Assembly: GCF_020520425.1 (NCBI RefSeq) | Contig: NC_079491.1 | Location: 24,171,449 to 24,235,448 of the forward strand | Direction of reading: 5' to 3' | Origin: Spinacia oleracea | Lineage: Eukaryota > Streptophyta > Magnoliopsida > Caryophyllales > Amaranthaceae | Length of the DNA: 64,000 bases | In this document: positions 34,601 through 49,600 of the stretch, piece after piece | How positions within the stretch are numbered: the stretch's first letter is position 1 | Layout: each line of letters starts with the position of its first letter | Made by a program: the position numbers and the translations under genes | Notes under the pieces: model-generated | Database searches by the model: none | Told to the model about the DNA's origin: nothing | The model's input: only the letters and a program-made list of their open reading frames with translations

Positions 34601-37600
34601 TCACAACAATATGATGAAATAATAAGATTTTTTTGCTTTGCTTTCTTTCTTTCTAGCTGTTTTAACTTTACCCTAGATGGCAGCCTTATATTTGATGTAC
34701 TTGTGAAAATAATAAAATTTGACCCTAGATAAGAGCCTTATGTTTGATATACTTGTGAAAATAATAAAAATTTAGTACTTATGGATGAAGGATAGTCTTG
34801 GTATTAGCGTTATCTTTCCTTAATCATCTGAGAGTGTCTCTTTCTAGTGCAGGGTTGGAATACTCTCCTATATTTTCTCTGACAACCAAGGCTTGCTATT
34901 TGCATCTCTGATGTTGTTGTTAATATTGGCAGAAAGCAATGGTATATTTTTTCAGTTGCTATTGTATTGTATGCCTCTTTGATTTTCTTATGTACTCGTG
35001 GTAAAATTCTGTAATTTATGAATTGTTTTTTTTGACAGATCTGGACAACTTGTTGGCTTCAGTTTTTGGATTCCATCAGAAAACAGCTGAGGTGTGTATC
35101 CCTGTTATTCATACTACATTTTACACACATCTTGGGTATATGAGTTATGTAACAATACTTTTATCTTTCTTGTACTGTCGTCTTGTCAATCTATGAAATC
35201 AAGTAACTTTGACCCAGACTCAAGTTGGACCTTATTATTGATTGCCTTATTATATTTGTTGGACACCAGAATCAGGCTTTTGTTTTAAGTATGCCGTCGA
35301 TGGTTACATTCTTTGGTATGGAAGATATGGGAAGTTTGGTACCATTTTCTCTTGCATTGTTACCCCGCAGCTAATTATTTGAAGGAGCTATATAATGTTT
35401 TTGGGAATAGTTGGGTAATCCCACCTACTATTTGGTCAGTTGCAAGGCTAGTGTATGAGTATGGGATGTGAGAAGGACTGGAGGATTCATCTTTTTTTCA
35501 TGGGCAAAACCATATTTTTTCTTCTTCCGTGGGTGATTTGGTTGACGAGGAATGATAGGATATCCCAGGATTGGTGAGCTAGACCCTGTTTGGTCGAGAG
35601 AGGTTTGGGCAAGAAAGAGAAGTTCGAGTAGTTTAAACCAATTGCTGATTCTGAAAAATGTCCAACTAGTAGCATTTTGGAAACAGAGGTTTAAGAAACA
35701 AATACGAGTACAACTTGTCCAGAAGATGGAACTAATTACCAGCCTTTGCCATTTTTGAAATACTACTCTAGGCTTCTACCTTCTTCCTCATTCAGTCCTT
35801 CCGCCAATTTAGGTTTTTAGTATAAAATTAGCATAAATTCTTCAAATCTACTGTTACTAAATTATAAAAAAGTTATACGAAGTACTTTGTAGTAATCTAT
35901 TATTTCAGCAGAGCAAAAAAGGGAGAAAAAAGGGGGGAATAAAAAGGAGGATAGGGAGAGAAAGAGGGTAAATTGAAAATGAAGATGGAAAAATAGAAGG
36001 TGGTTAGGGGGGGTGGAGGGGTGTAAAAACCCATGGGTCAGGGGAATGGAATTTAAATTTCAATACGGGTTTTCATATTTCCTGGTAAACTTAATTTATG
36101 GGTTCTAAATTTCTAATGTCAAATTGAAATTTGTTTTCATTGTTCAATGTTAGTAAAATAAGAGTTATGTTATTAACAAAAAAATCCAACAATAAATTAT
36201 GTAGCTGTCCTCGGTCATTTCACAAAATGAAGAAGCTTTCATCTTTTTCCAAACACTTTTATTAATATTATCTGCCCTTAAAAAAAAAGACAAATAAAAC
36301 ACGTTAAAATACATAGAAGTGTAAACTATTGATTAAGCAAATGAATATGTTGCAAATGTCACAATACTTGCATGGTCCATATGTAAACTCCTACTTTCTA
36401 AAGAGAAATCCTAAATTGTTGTGAATATAGCCTACAAACTTTAGAATTTAGCTTGTTTCTTTTAATAATGTAGATGCAACATATGTGCTCCAACTTTTTT
36501 CACGACAAGAAGACGAAGCAAGTTATGAAGGTTACTGAAAATAGCTTGAACACTAAGCTTTGCAACAATGGTGATGCAGAGCCATATTTGATGACCAAGA
36601 CAAAGGGTCTTGGTATGCTCTTGCTGCCATGACATGCAGTTCACTGAAGTAACCTAACTCCTGGAAAATATTCCATATTCAAGGAAAAATTTCCAAGCTT
36701 CTTCAGAATTGAGGAAGAGTCTCCGCAAACCCTTTGTTTCAATTTGATGAGACCTTTTCATCTTCATTAGGAGGCTAGGAGTCACTCTTGGACTGTTATT
36801 TACTCCTCGTTGAACCCATTCTTGAGTGTAAGGTTTTTTTTTTTGAGGGAAATTCTTGAGTGTAGTTTTTGGGAACCAATGAGTGTGCTAAACAATGGAG
36901 AGGTGTGTTTCTTTTATTCCACCTACACTAAATGCCGTCTGGAAAAACATCAAAAATGGTGACTAATCTTTGAGGAAAACAATACCTTCATGGTCATAAT
37001 GATTGTTTTTACTTCTTGAAGTCACTGTACCTCACATGCCAGAGTCCGTATCAGCACTTCAGCAGCCCTCAAAAGATTCACATTCGGGGTGTAAAATCGA
37101 GAAAATAATTGAGTTGATCCCACCATGCCTCACTGACCAACAAATCTTTCACCTCTCTAGCTTTAAGTAAAACGGGTGTCCTCCCTTTCACCTTGAAAAT
37201 TTTCCTATCCGTTTCCATCACATTATTTTCAAACACATCTTTCGACAATATTGTTATCCTTGTGGCCATCACAATTTAGAACCAAATTTGGTCTCAACTG
37301 CTTTCAAGAGTTACATGAGCACATCGCTAAAAAATAGGGAGACTATGGTTTTGAACAAAATAATTGATCTTGTGACTTGCTTCACTAATGTTTGATATCC
37401 ATTGACACTCCTTAAAATGAGTAGCTTTAGCTTTCTCATTAGGCTAACATATAGATTTCAAAACTAAAATTGGCAACGAACAAGCCAAGGTGTCCGTAAA
37501 AAGATGTGAGCATATGTTTTTCAATTAAGGCTCCAACAGCTTTGTAATTTGACGCATTATTTGTTGCGACTTGAACAACCTTCTTCACCAATTTCAGGAA

Positions 37601-40600
37601 ACAAACGTGTCAAATACTCTGCATTTTTTGTGACGACCTCGCTAGCATCAAATGATTTTAAGAAAAGTGGACATGATGTTTATGAGAGGCTTTGATTGGC
37701 CATCCGAACACGGGATACACCTTTGTTCTCGAACTAGGGTTAATTTAGCCTTTTAGTGATAGTTGGTGAAGAAAGGTGCATCAATAGATTCAGATGGTTG
37801 GCAAAATCATCAATCAGAGACTCTCATAAAGATCATAATTGCTTCATGTGCTGGTCTACTGTTCGTGAAAGCATATGATAGCGAGGTCCTCAAGAAAGAT
37901 GCATAGTATGTGGTAGGTTTTTTTATGAAATTGTAGAAGAAATTGGTGAAGCTAAAACTGTTAACTGTTTAAGTCGTAATAGATAATGCGTCAAATTAAA
38001 AAGCTGTTGAAGCCTTAATTGGAAAAAACATATCCTCACATCTTTTAGACACCTTGCCTTGTTCGTCGCTTGAATTTAGTTTTGAAATCTGTTATTGAGC
38101 CTAATAAGAAAGATACTCAATATAAGCATTGGTGAAGCAGGTTGATGAAATCAATTATTTGGTTTTCAAAACCGCAATTCGTCTGAAACTCTGAACTATT
38201 TTTGAGCATTACGATGTGAAATTCTTGAAAGTAGTAGAACCAGATTTGGCTACAAATTTGTGATGGCTATAAGGATAAAGTTGTTGAAAGATGCATTCGA
38301 AAAAATGTTGATGAATCCCAATTGGAAGAAGTTCCAGGTGGAGGAAGCCCATTGAACTTCAAGGTAGAGAAGTGAAGGATTTGTTGGTCACTAATTCGTG
38401 GTGGATCACCTCAATTATTTTCTTGATTTTACACTCCCAATGATGATTTTTTTGGGGTTGCTGCTACCGGCTCTTTAGTTTTACACTTGGTCTATGACAT
38501 GTGGGATAGATTGAAGAAGTAAAAATAATTATTTATGATCCTGAAGGTATGATTTATTCATGGGTTCACCATTTTTTAATGTTATTCAACATGCCATCGA
38601 GTTTAGGTGGAATAATAGCAACACGCCACTCCACTGTTTAGAACACTCATGGGTTCCCAAATGCTACTCTAAAAGTGGATTCAAAGAGTGAAATGACTGG
38701 TTCTTAACGAAGATGAAGAGGTCTCATCAGATATAGACAACATTTTACAAAGATTCTTTCCCAAAGATGCACAGAAAGTTTTCCTTGAATCTGGTGCATT
38801 TCCTGGAGTTTAGGTACCTCTGTAAACCGCATCTCGTGGCCACGGGCTTATGCAGACCTTTTGACTCGGTTCTTCAAGTACGGTCTGCATCTCCAATGTT
38901 GTAAAGGTTATCGTCAAGCTATCACAACTTGCTTCTTCTTGTTGCGAGAGTAATTGGAGCACAGATGGTGACATCCAATCTATCAAAAGAAACAAGATCA
39001 CTTCTAAATGTTTGGAGGCCATAATCACAATAATTTAAGATGTTTTCAAATGACAACGTGTTTTTTGATTGTCTATTGTTTAAGAGGCAGATAATATTAA
39101 TGGAGATAGCTTGTTAGAAGTTGCTGAGCTTTCCCCCAATGAAACTGAGACTGAAGTCATATCATTTGACTTGTGTGCCATACATGCCAGTTACTGTTTG
39201 CTTGCTTCTGTGTAAGCTCCTTGTTGCTTGTTCTGGATGCTTCTTGCTATGCTTGCACTGGAACGGTGGGAGTGTTTTTAAACTTGATTTATTTTGTTAT
39301 TTTTTATTGATGTTTGTTTTCTGAAGTAAGTTTGTTATTCATTACTAGATCTTGATGTCCTTGAATTTGAATGAGTATTTTTTGATGGACTAATTATAAT
39401 TTATTTGAATATTTTTCTTAGTTACTTTGGAGCTGGGTACGAATATGTGGTTCAAAAGGAAAATTGAAGCATATATGTGTAGAAGTCAATATCTTTGTAT
39501 GTTCCGTAAAACAAATTTATGGCAGTCACACATTCATTTGGCCAAAATAAGGTCTTGATACTCTTGAAATTACTCACTTCTTTAGTCTTATTATACTGGT
39601 CGTCTGAGATTACAAAGTGACTCCAAGCACATCTAACAGACCCCTTGAGTAATAAAAATTATGAGTTTTAAGGGTTCGCTACCTGTAAAGAAAATACTCA
39701 AATAGTTTTAAAGCAACTGAAAATACTAGGAAAGCTTTGAGATTTATTTTCTGGTATTTAGTTTGATCCTTGTTCCTATCAAAGATAAGCTCTGCCAGTT
39801 GAGGAACATGGTGACCTGTGAGAGGGGAAATTGACCAGATGATAAAGAGGTAGTTTGCAGTTGCTACTACAACTGATATAGCGCAACGAATAGCTTATAA
39901 AAAAAATCTGCATTACCTGCATAACTTTCTCCTGCCAGGAACAAATCTCGGTTTTTGAATTGTGGAGATCTTCCCAGCCAATTTACCAAGAAACTGTATG
40001 CATCCTCAGCTTCATTCAAAGCAGAAAAGTGAAGAATTCGAGTCAATGATATCTTGATGAGAAGTTTGCAGTAAAGAATGCAAGGAAAAGGAGTAACTTC
40101 GATGTATATAAAGTTATAAACTTACCTTCAATTTCATCGTCCAAATATCCAATTTGGTGAGGGCAGTGGATGTGTTGGTATACGAAAACCCTACTCCAAC
40201 AGGAGACTCCACAAATAGCAAATTTGTTTCTTCAAAGATAACACATAAAAATAAAGCGAAGAAAAATGTCCCCGTAACCGATCTCAAAATTAGGATGGTG
40301 TTTCAGTATCCAAATTTTCGGAAATGACGTACTGGACACTTGGATCCGTATAGGATACTTGTATCTGTGTCCATGTAACATAGGCTTTGAGACATGAATT
40401 GTTACTGTTCTATTTGGCTACGTAGGGGATATATTGTCAATTACTATTTGACTCGCCTAGGTCTTATATACTAGCGGTTGTTTTTGGATATGTCACATTT
40501 CTTAATCATATAGTTGAGAAGATTTCTGTAGTTTGGGAGTTTTTCTCCTACTTAGTGTTTTTTTTTTAGGTTTAGGCCTAGAGACCACTGGTTGGAAAAA

Positions 40601-43600
40601 GGTTTCTGTGGGAGGCTTCAAGTGTGGTTACTCGAAAAATAATTTGTAGTCTCCTTTTGAACTAGATTTCCTAAAGCAACAGATGATTCGAAGTAAGTCT
40701 GTTGCCGTGTAGTCTCCCTTTGACAAGATTTCCTGCAGATGATTTGAAGTAAATCTGTTGTCGTGTAGTCTCCCTCTGACTAGATTTCTTAAAGCATCAG
40801 ATGATTTGAAGTAAATCTGTTGTCTATGTTAAAGTTCAGGATGCTAGGCCGTCATTATAATGGTATCGAGACTAGGCAAGTGCAAGTTTTTCTAGGAATT
40901 TGTCTTGTCAGCTTTGTTTCAAGCTTACTCTTCTGTTCCATATAAGGTTTTCATGGAGCTGTGGATGAGCGGGTTCACACTGAGCATGTCAACAGGGGAT
41001 TATTCTGCTATCTTTTCTCTCCCTCTTTTATCTACCTTTTTAAAATCTTCCTGAGTAGTGCTTTACATGGACTTTTATTAGATAGAGTTGAGAAAGCTAG
41101 TTGTATTACGTCTTCTTATCCAAGAAAGCTTCGAGCAAGATGAGATTCATTTGTGGATTACTGTAATGTCTGTTGTTCCATGCTTAATAGTTAATACCTT
41201 TCCATATGAGTTCTATATGAAGATGAAGGCCACTGCAAAGTATTTACAGAATTTGCACCAACCCTTCACTGTCCTCATTCTTGACAAATTTGCAATATGC
41301 TTTTTGAAGTATTTGGAAAATGGTTTGGTTGCCTGCAGAATTTATGAGTTATAGGAATGGAAAAATTCAGAGTTCTTAGGAGAAGTAATGTGTATAGTAT
41401 TCTTTGGACTTTAGCTGTCTTTTCTGTGTTACGAGGGCACAGATGAAGCACATTACTGGATTCCATATCAAGCTCTTCTTCTCAACTGTCTATGTAAAAA
41501 TATGTTTTTTTTTTTTGGGTGTTGGTCTGAGGGAGGTATTGTCCAGCAATTTCCTTGCTATTTGTTGGTGTGGGATATGGTACAATTTAAGAGCGCAAAT
41601 TCGCATGAATTTGGCATTATGGACGAGTTGGTTGTTTTTCGATTAGTTTGTCTTCCTTTTAAAGATTTCTGGTGTCCGCTTTTTTGAATTTGACTATCAA
41701 TGAATTTCGCTGACTCTTTTACATGCATGTGTGTGTCAAATTTGTTTGTTGGTCATCATCCTGATTATCTCATAAATCTGATCCGCCATTAGCACAAAAC
41801 TTCTTATGTTTTCTATGTATTATATACGAGTCAATTTTTTGCTGTTATTGGGCATTGAGTCATAAAGTTGGGGGAAGAGGGGGTAATGTTTTCTTCTCGT
41901 TTTAGTTTGATCCAGATATGGCTGTTGGTTAGATCTTTATTGAAATGTCAGTAAGGATACAAAGCAGGATTCTTTTTGACTGCATGTGTAGTCGTGTACT
42001 ACAGTTTCTGACTGTATGTATGTCACCCCCTGCAGACAGATGATTCTGTAGATTCGAAGCTATTTGACGGAATTATATTCCTTAAATGCATTCCTCAGGT
42101 CTGCTTCTTGTATTGTTAAAAAATTATTCCTTTTCCCTATGCTGAAGCCTTGTGCTAAAACTAATGTGTCGTTGTACAGATTCTGAATGCCTTGCTGAAC
42201 ATTGTAGGAAGCTACACGCCATCTTCAACGCTTAACCAGTGGCATGCTGCATGGTTTTTACTGAAGGTTATTGATTTACAAAGATCTAGACTTGGTCATC
42301 ATGAGTTACACCTTTTCAACGTCAATATTCGGTTGAATGTAAGTAAGATGTTTTTCTTTTGTCTATAACGACATTTCATCTTTTGATTAATTCCTGACGG
42401 TTGATGGAACTAGTAAATTGAACTTACTTTTGCTACCAACTGCATTACTTGAATGGTCAATCATGACTAAAGTTGCCTAATATTGGTACTGTTACTGGTG
42501 AGAGAGAGATCAAGATGTGTACCACCTTATCCTTGATCAGTAGACACTAGTGAGATTAGCTATTTCTGAAAAGCTACAACATCGTTAGAGTGTCCTTGAT
42601 TGTTAAATTGATGCATGCGTGTGGATTGTTGTTTTGTAGGAATTCCATAAGAAAATAAAACTAGTTACTAATTAGTAATTTGGTTTAGCCGTCAAGTGGT
42701 TGGGCTGACAAGGTTGTAATGTCACAATTTGTGGTTCATGTGTATCTTTTGTGATTTGAAGTCATAATTCACGAACATGTTTTTTTCTAGTTTTAGACTT
42801 CACATTTCTGGGAGCTCGAGATGCTGACCGTTTTAAGTTGCAGTTAGAACACAACAGCGGTGATGATTGGACAAGTGTAGCTCACTTTATTACTGTGTGC
42901 AAGAGTCTTGGTTGATGCACCATGATTGTTGTATCAATCTTATAGGCCTTGTTGCCATTGTATTGGCTCTTTATCAGCAGATACGTAACGGTTCGTCATG
43001 ACTTGAAAATTTTGAACTATTGCTCTATAATGCGCAAGCCACACATTTGTTGGGTAGGGAATCCGGTAAAGAGGAACCTGGATAACAAATAGAGTAAATT
43101 TAATCCTAAGTATTCCATTAGTTTTCTAGTTGTATATAGTTGACTTTCACATTTTTCAATGTACAACTCAGACCATTACTCTTTCCGTCTCAACTTAGTG
43201 TGCCCTTTTATTAGAGCACATGGTTTTAGGAGGTGTTTTGTAGTTTGGTTATCAAATACTTCGTATAATTTTAATGAAAAGGCCGTATAATGAAAGATAG
43301 TGGGGATTTTTTTTAGTTTAATGAGAGATGGTTTGAGACCCAAAATTTAGTAGGGGAAAAGACAAGTATTAAAAAAAATAGTGGGCTCTTGCTGAAAGAA
43401 GTAAACCAAATTGGGACAAACAACAAAGGAAAGTGGGCACTCTAAATTGTGACGGATGAAATAATATCTTTCATTTTTTATAAGTGAATTATTAAAAGAT
43501 GGTATTACATATTGAGATGAATCAAACAAGATCCCACATGTTTATTTTTCCTTACGTATAAATAACCAAATACTGTCATGTGAAAATGTAAAAAGGTAAT

Positions 43601-46600
43601 ATGGTATGTCAAAAATAAAAACGAAGTAGTCTAGTTGAGTAATGGCTATCACTCCACAATTTGGCTTTTGATGAAGCGTATATTGCAAAAAAACAATATA
43701 TCTTGCAACTGGGAGGAGTGGGGGACAGAGCAGCATATTGATGACTGTATATGCTTGAAAAGTTAAAATATTTAATTACCTGTTATATTATCAACTATTT
43801 ACCTTATGTTACCATTTACATACGAATGCGCTCTTGTCCATGTTTGTCATTTTATACATTCATAATGGATGTTGCTGATGGAAAAGTGCCTATCTATTAA
43901 GTCCTTTTACAATCTGCTAGGTGGTATCTGGTATAGGGTATGTGGCTATTTGCTGGTTGAATATGCTAATACAGTTTGCTATATTGTTTAGTGCTATCTC
44001 ATGATTGCCAAATCATCTCATATTATTTTGTCCATTTTTTTGGGTGAGAGTTATTACAAGGTAGTGTGCAAACTGACTGGTAATTGTGACGTAGGTTTAG
44101 TGATCACGTGTCATGATATTTGGCTATTTAAGTTTGGCTGATATTCTCTTTACAGGCTTCATTTCATAAAGCTCGTGAACACCTTTTAGATGAAGTTAGT
44201 GGATGTTGGTTTGATTACATTGTGGACACATTTGAGAAAGAATGGATCAGCTGCAAAAAAGGTAATTGCCTGAATCTTCCTTATAATTACTGGATGATCC
44301 TATTCCCTGTATATTTCTCAAAATTAAAGATGATTATGGGTCATTTAGAATTAGGGTTTCCATTTCTTCGCTATGGATTAGAGGGTGAGCTCCCTCTGAA
44401 TTCTCAGAGCCCATAAAATTTTCTTTTCTTATTTAATTTTCCGAAGTAAAACTTAAATCTAGAAAATCAACAAAATCAAATACGAGTATATGAATTTTCC
44501 TAGTTTCACACAATTACTTTATTCCTTAGTCTGTTGATTTGCCAAGGCTCACTGCTAGCAGTGATGGACCGTTGAGAGAATGACAGGTCAATGGCAAGGT
44601 GGTGGAGAGAGAGAGAGAGAGAGGGGAGGGAGGATCCTTCGGTGGCTTTTGGCTGTGTTTCCTTGCCATGGTTGCAACTTGCAACAGTGGTGGCTTAAAT
44701 GAGGGAAGGAGGAATATTGTGGCGGTGCTCAGTGTCTTCTATGTCAAGTAGTCTATGCTGTTGTATGAATCCAAAGAAGTGTTATTGTTTGTTTAATATA
44801 GAGGTGTAAGTCGAAGCGGGTTAGACCCGGCGTAGAGACCTGTTTGAATTTAGATCTGCCACATCTCGAATTCTCCCCATTTAACAGGTTTTACTTACAA
44901 TGCTTTCTGATTAGTTTATTAAAATGTATCTCATCTGCATCTTTCCTTGCGAAATTTGCAGCTCTAGAGGAGTCATCCAGAAACAAGGATCTCTTTTTCT
45001 TGTTACAGATTGCTTTCCACAAACCATCTTCGGACGGTACTGTAATTTTTTTTTATCAAAAAGTAGTTCTGCCACTTAATTATCTTCCCATGGCAACTTG
45101 ACCTAATTTGTATTTAGGTTACATTGTACTAAATGATATGGTTCTGGTTTTGCAGGAAATAATATTGATGCTTGGCAAAGGATGGTCGATGCAGTCAAGG
45201 TATCTTTTCTCTCATGCTGTCATGCATAAATACTTTTTCTTTTCCGATTTCTATTAATTTTGTATGTGCATTAGCTTAGCTACCAGCGCCCCTATAAACT
45301 TGAAGAGCGTATTGCTTTTTACTCGTGTAATGTGTAAACTTGTTTTGCATGCCTATTTTCGGCTTGATTGTTTTCTGAACATGATAGTTGCTGAAGAATG
45401 ATGCATAAATAAAGGTGTATGTGTATAGCAAATATGGTAAGAAAGTGTTCTGTAAATAATTGTTTGCCATTCTCTCTTTTTCCTTATCGTCACCAGAACC
45501 CATACTTGGTTGTAGAGTCTATGGGTAATAGTAGTTATCGTGGAAGATACAATAACTTTGTGATGATAAAATTATCTTTACAAAATAAGAGCCTGATAAA
45601 AATGTAAAATGGGTGTCATATTTGGCAGTCCTATAGAACATGGCTCTTATATTTTAATCTTTCATGTTAGTGTTGCTATCTCATTCAGTTTTTTTTATCC
45701 TATTCTCCTATATAATATGCTACAGATGCATAATTCGAAAGGTACCTATTTGGAGAGAAATATGCTTTTCTCTTTCTATCAACTGTGCTACTCACCTAAA
45801 GGCATAAGTTTATAACTTACCATTTAAGTAATTGGTTTAGGAATTGAGCTGTTGGTGTAGCGACGTTATGGAAAAGGGATGAAGGGAAGACAGGGTTATT
45901 TAACATTTATGCAATATATTATGAAGAATTTCAGTCACATCTATCATAATCTCAGTTTGACTGGAATTATACAAGTATATTAGTTACGTCTCAGATGGTA
46001 TTACTTATACTAACTGAGCCCACTAAATCTAGAATTGCTGGATTGCAATATACCTAACCTCAGTGCCCTGAATGCATTGATGTAAATCTTCAATGTGCTT
46101 CTTCTTCTATAGTCAATTGATTTTCATTCAAGAATAAGAAAGAGGAGACTATCCTTCAATATACTTAATTGATTCTTTTCATTTCAGATTTTTGTACTTC
46201 ATCTTCAGCTGAAGGCATATGTACTTGATGGATGTATCCCGAATAATTCCCCAATAAACTCGAGAACCACTTCTTTACCCAATCCTGGAAGTATCCTTGC
46301 TTTAGATCTTTCAATTGTCAACTTTGGGTCAGAGGTGACATTAGGTTTGTGAACTGACAAATGAGTCAATTAAAGTATTTGAGGTCTTTTTACTTGCAAG
46401 GTTAATTTCTCACTTGGTGCTATTGTCACAGGCTCTGGAATTCCGTGCAAAATTTCATTTTCCAAAGTGGGAGTAAGGGATATATACATGATACCTGTGG
46501 CAAAGGGGCTTTGCGGAAAATTACTCCTCGTGGAGAAACATCCTTTCCGTTCACAAACTGGAACTGTGCTGGCAATAGCTCGTTTAGCCGGATTGACAGT

Positions 46601-49600
46601 AAGTCCTGAGATTAGGATAGGAATCTTTTAACATATCTGATATCTCTGTCACATATCTACTTTCCTCTTTGCTCTCTGTTGATTACTGGCAGGTCATATA
46701 TCAATGTAGCAGATATTCATCCTCTTTTTGTGTAACAATCATCAAAGATATACCCAACTTCAACTTATATAGCCTTTTGATTTGAATACCAAGCTGACAT
46801 TTTGTTATTTGGAAACTTGGTCAAATGATTCTATCTGGTCGATGAGCTTGTGTCTTTTTTCTAATTGTGAATGATACAAGTTGTTGATTTTTTTTATTCA
46901 GCTCCCCCATTTCAAAATCTTAAGCTTCTTATATAATGTTTTTTTTTTTTTTTTTTTAATATTTCTCTATGTCCTTGTCTCCATGTCAGTAATGAAGGAA
47001 GCTTTAACTACGTATCAATTGAGATATCAATGATTAATTGGCCCAGAATTTCAGGCCCTTGATCTCTTCAGTTTATGTTTAGAAAATGATTGGCTTTGTT
47101 CTCTCCTGCATTTGGCTGATACACATGTTCTCTCATGCTGTCTACAGTCTACCTTGTAGTTTCTCATAATTTATCACCATTATCGAAATTTCCACATATG
47201 TTGTAAATCTATTACTCCCTCCGTTTCTTATTACGTTTCCTGTTTTCTTGATCGTGTATTTCATTATTTCACTTTATTTCTATATAAGCCATATAATTTT
47301 TCCCACTTTTCCAGAAATTTGTGCCAAAACAGTAAAGAAATAAAAATTGATTGTTTTTTCTTTCACACATTGCTTCCCCCCCCCCCCCCCCCCCCCCCGA
47401 CCTATCCCCACATCCACTTTTTTTGACCTTTTTCATTAAACAACTATCAAATTTTGTACATTCTAATACAAGTACGCAACAATGATATTTTTTTCTGACA
47501 CAAACTTGCTTTTTCTTAATACCCGTGCTTTTCACCAAAAAGGAAATTTAATAAGAAACGGAGGGAGTACTTAATTATTTTGGTAAGGAGAGAGTGTGCC
47601 CTATCACTCTTCAGTTTTTGTTTAGAAAATGATTAGCTTTTTTTTTCCGCTGCATTTGGCTGATTCGCACTTTCTCCTGCTGTCGGCCTTGTAGATTCTT
47701 ATAATATATCACTGTTATTAAAATTTCCACATTTTTCTGTTATTTCTCTAGTACTAAATTACTTTGGTAAAGGGAGAGTGTGACCAAGCCAAATATACCC
47801 TATCAATGAAACTTACAGGAAAATCAGACCTTAGGAACAGTATGAACACCTTTAGTTATCTCTGCAGATATTCAGCTAAATTTTTTTACACGTACTTTTA
47901 CAGGACACCTTTTTCTTCTTTCTTTCATATCTCATCTGGGACTTAACAAGCATTAGGCTTCTCCCATGACCATTTGTTCAATGTTCATGCCCATTTTCCA
48001 TCCGAGCATGTATATTACATAGCTCTTGCTTAACTGGCCATAATTTGGTTAACATTTCTTTCTCAATGACCAGTATAAAGTAACGCCTAGGAACATAACA
48101 TTTTCTCCATTTTACCAATCTACGTGCATCAAGGCCTCCTTAGAGGCTTAGACTCCGCCTATTACCAGATTCATATTGGTGGTTGTTACTTGTTATTGTA
48201 TACTGAATGAAATGCATACAAATTGCTTTTGTGAAAGTAGGCTTTAAGGCTTGCATCTTGACTAATCTTGTTTTTGATCTAAGCAGCCGAATATAGATGA
48301 AAATGGAACATGGTTGCATCTTTGTATTAGGGAATTCAATCCCAAGTTCTTGGATAAAAGAAGCGATTTGAACTTGCCCAATCATGAGACAGATGCAAGA
48401 TGGACTCTTGGTTTTTCTGATGCAGAGGCATGCGAAGCAGCTTTTTCGCTGATAGCTGAACAAACTTGCAACCAGAGATCCTTCACTGAAAGTTTACTTG
48501 CTCCTTCCCTTTATGGAAATCTTCTTGGTGGAGGAGAAGATATTCAGGTCAGTGAAATGTTTCCTTAAGAAAATGTAGGTTAGGGGTTGGAACCTATTTT
48601 TGAATTTTTTTTTTCCTTTGGTTGTGGATTTACTTCAAGTGTACAAAATGAATTTCAAAGCCATGGTTAGGCTATTTGTTTATCTGTTCCAGAAGTAATA
48701 CATGTAGTCTGGTTGTTGCCGGAATATCATATGGTGATATAATAGATAGACTGAAAAACTGTCCCGGGGAACTTTTAAATAAATTTCCTTAAAAATGCTG
48801 TGACGCTCACAGACTTCTGAATAGGTATTGTACATTGACAAAGGTGGGAGGGTCATACTGTTATTTGAGGGCAGTTTCTTGTGATATTGGAGAAGTGTCA
48901 ATGTTTTCAAACCCAAGTTTGCTAAATGTTCTTGAATTAAAATGTACACTCTTGATCTCTGATTACCCTAGTAAGACTAGAGAGCAGTCCATAAGTTCAC
49001 CCAAAAGTGACGCTTTTGTATATGCAGTTCAACTTGGACCATTACTTTCTCTAAAATATACTTCGTATATGTAAAGATTACAAAAATTATGTACTATTAG
49101 GAGTAGTTTCTAATACAAACAGTATTTAAGAAAAGTCAAACAGCAAAAGCTCTAGTTTGATGCTTACATGCTGCATATAAGCTATGAGGTTAGAGTGTAT
49201 ATATTGATTGACATTTTGTATGCAACCAACTGATTCTCTACAACTCTGAATTTTATGTTCAGTAGCACGCTATAGAATCATCTTTTTCTTCTTTTTTTTG
49301 CGTTTGTACATTTCAATTTGTGTGTGTGCAGAAACACTCTTTAAGGCCTTTTTAATTTGGTGGCACCTTAGTACTGGGTTCCGGACAAAATTTCAATTTC
49401 TATCCTTCACTTTTATCCCCTCACTTTTTTTTCTCATTTATGATGGTGGTTAATTACTTTTGCACTTTTTGAACTTTGTCAATGGATCATGTTGTCTGTA
49501 ACTGATGTTGATGAATAGTAGCTTTGTTGGCCGCCAAATAGAAAACCTTTTCATCGCATTTATCAGATAATCTTCCTAATGCTTCCATTTCAGAGTTCTT

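Larger units (their letters stand above)
35092..42035 (+). other. TT9 intron 12 (6.9 kb)
   Basis: Donor GTGTGT and acceptor CCCTGCAG. Besides the hAT relics (37078-38812), it holds the tandem triplication at 40636-40825 and otherwise unclassified sequence. Frames at 35487-35758, 38810-39324 and 40961-41687 have no recognised homology. Confidence 0.7.

Noticed and set aside
47376-47398. Poly-C run considered as a functional G-quadruplex
   Set aside because: It lies inside a MITE and is more likely slippage or a sequencing artefact; no conserved loops are visible.
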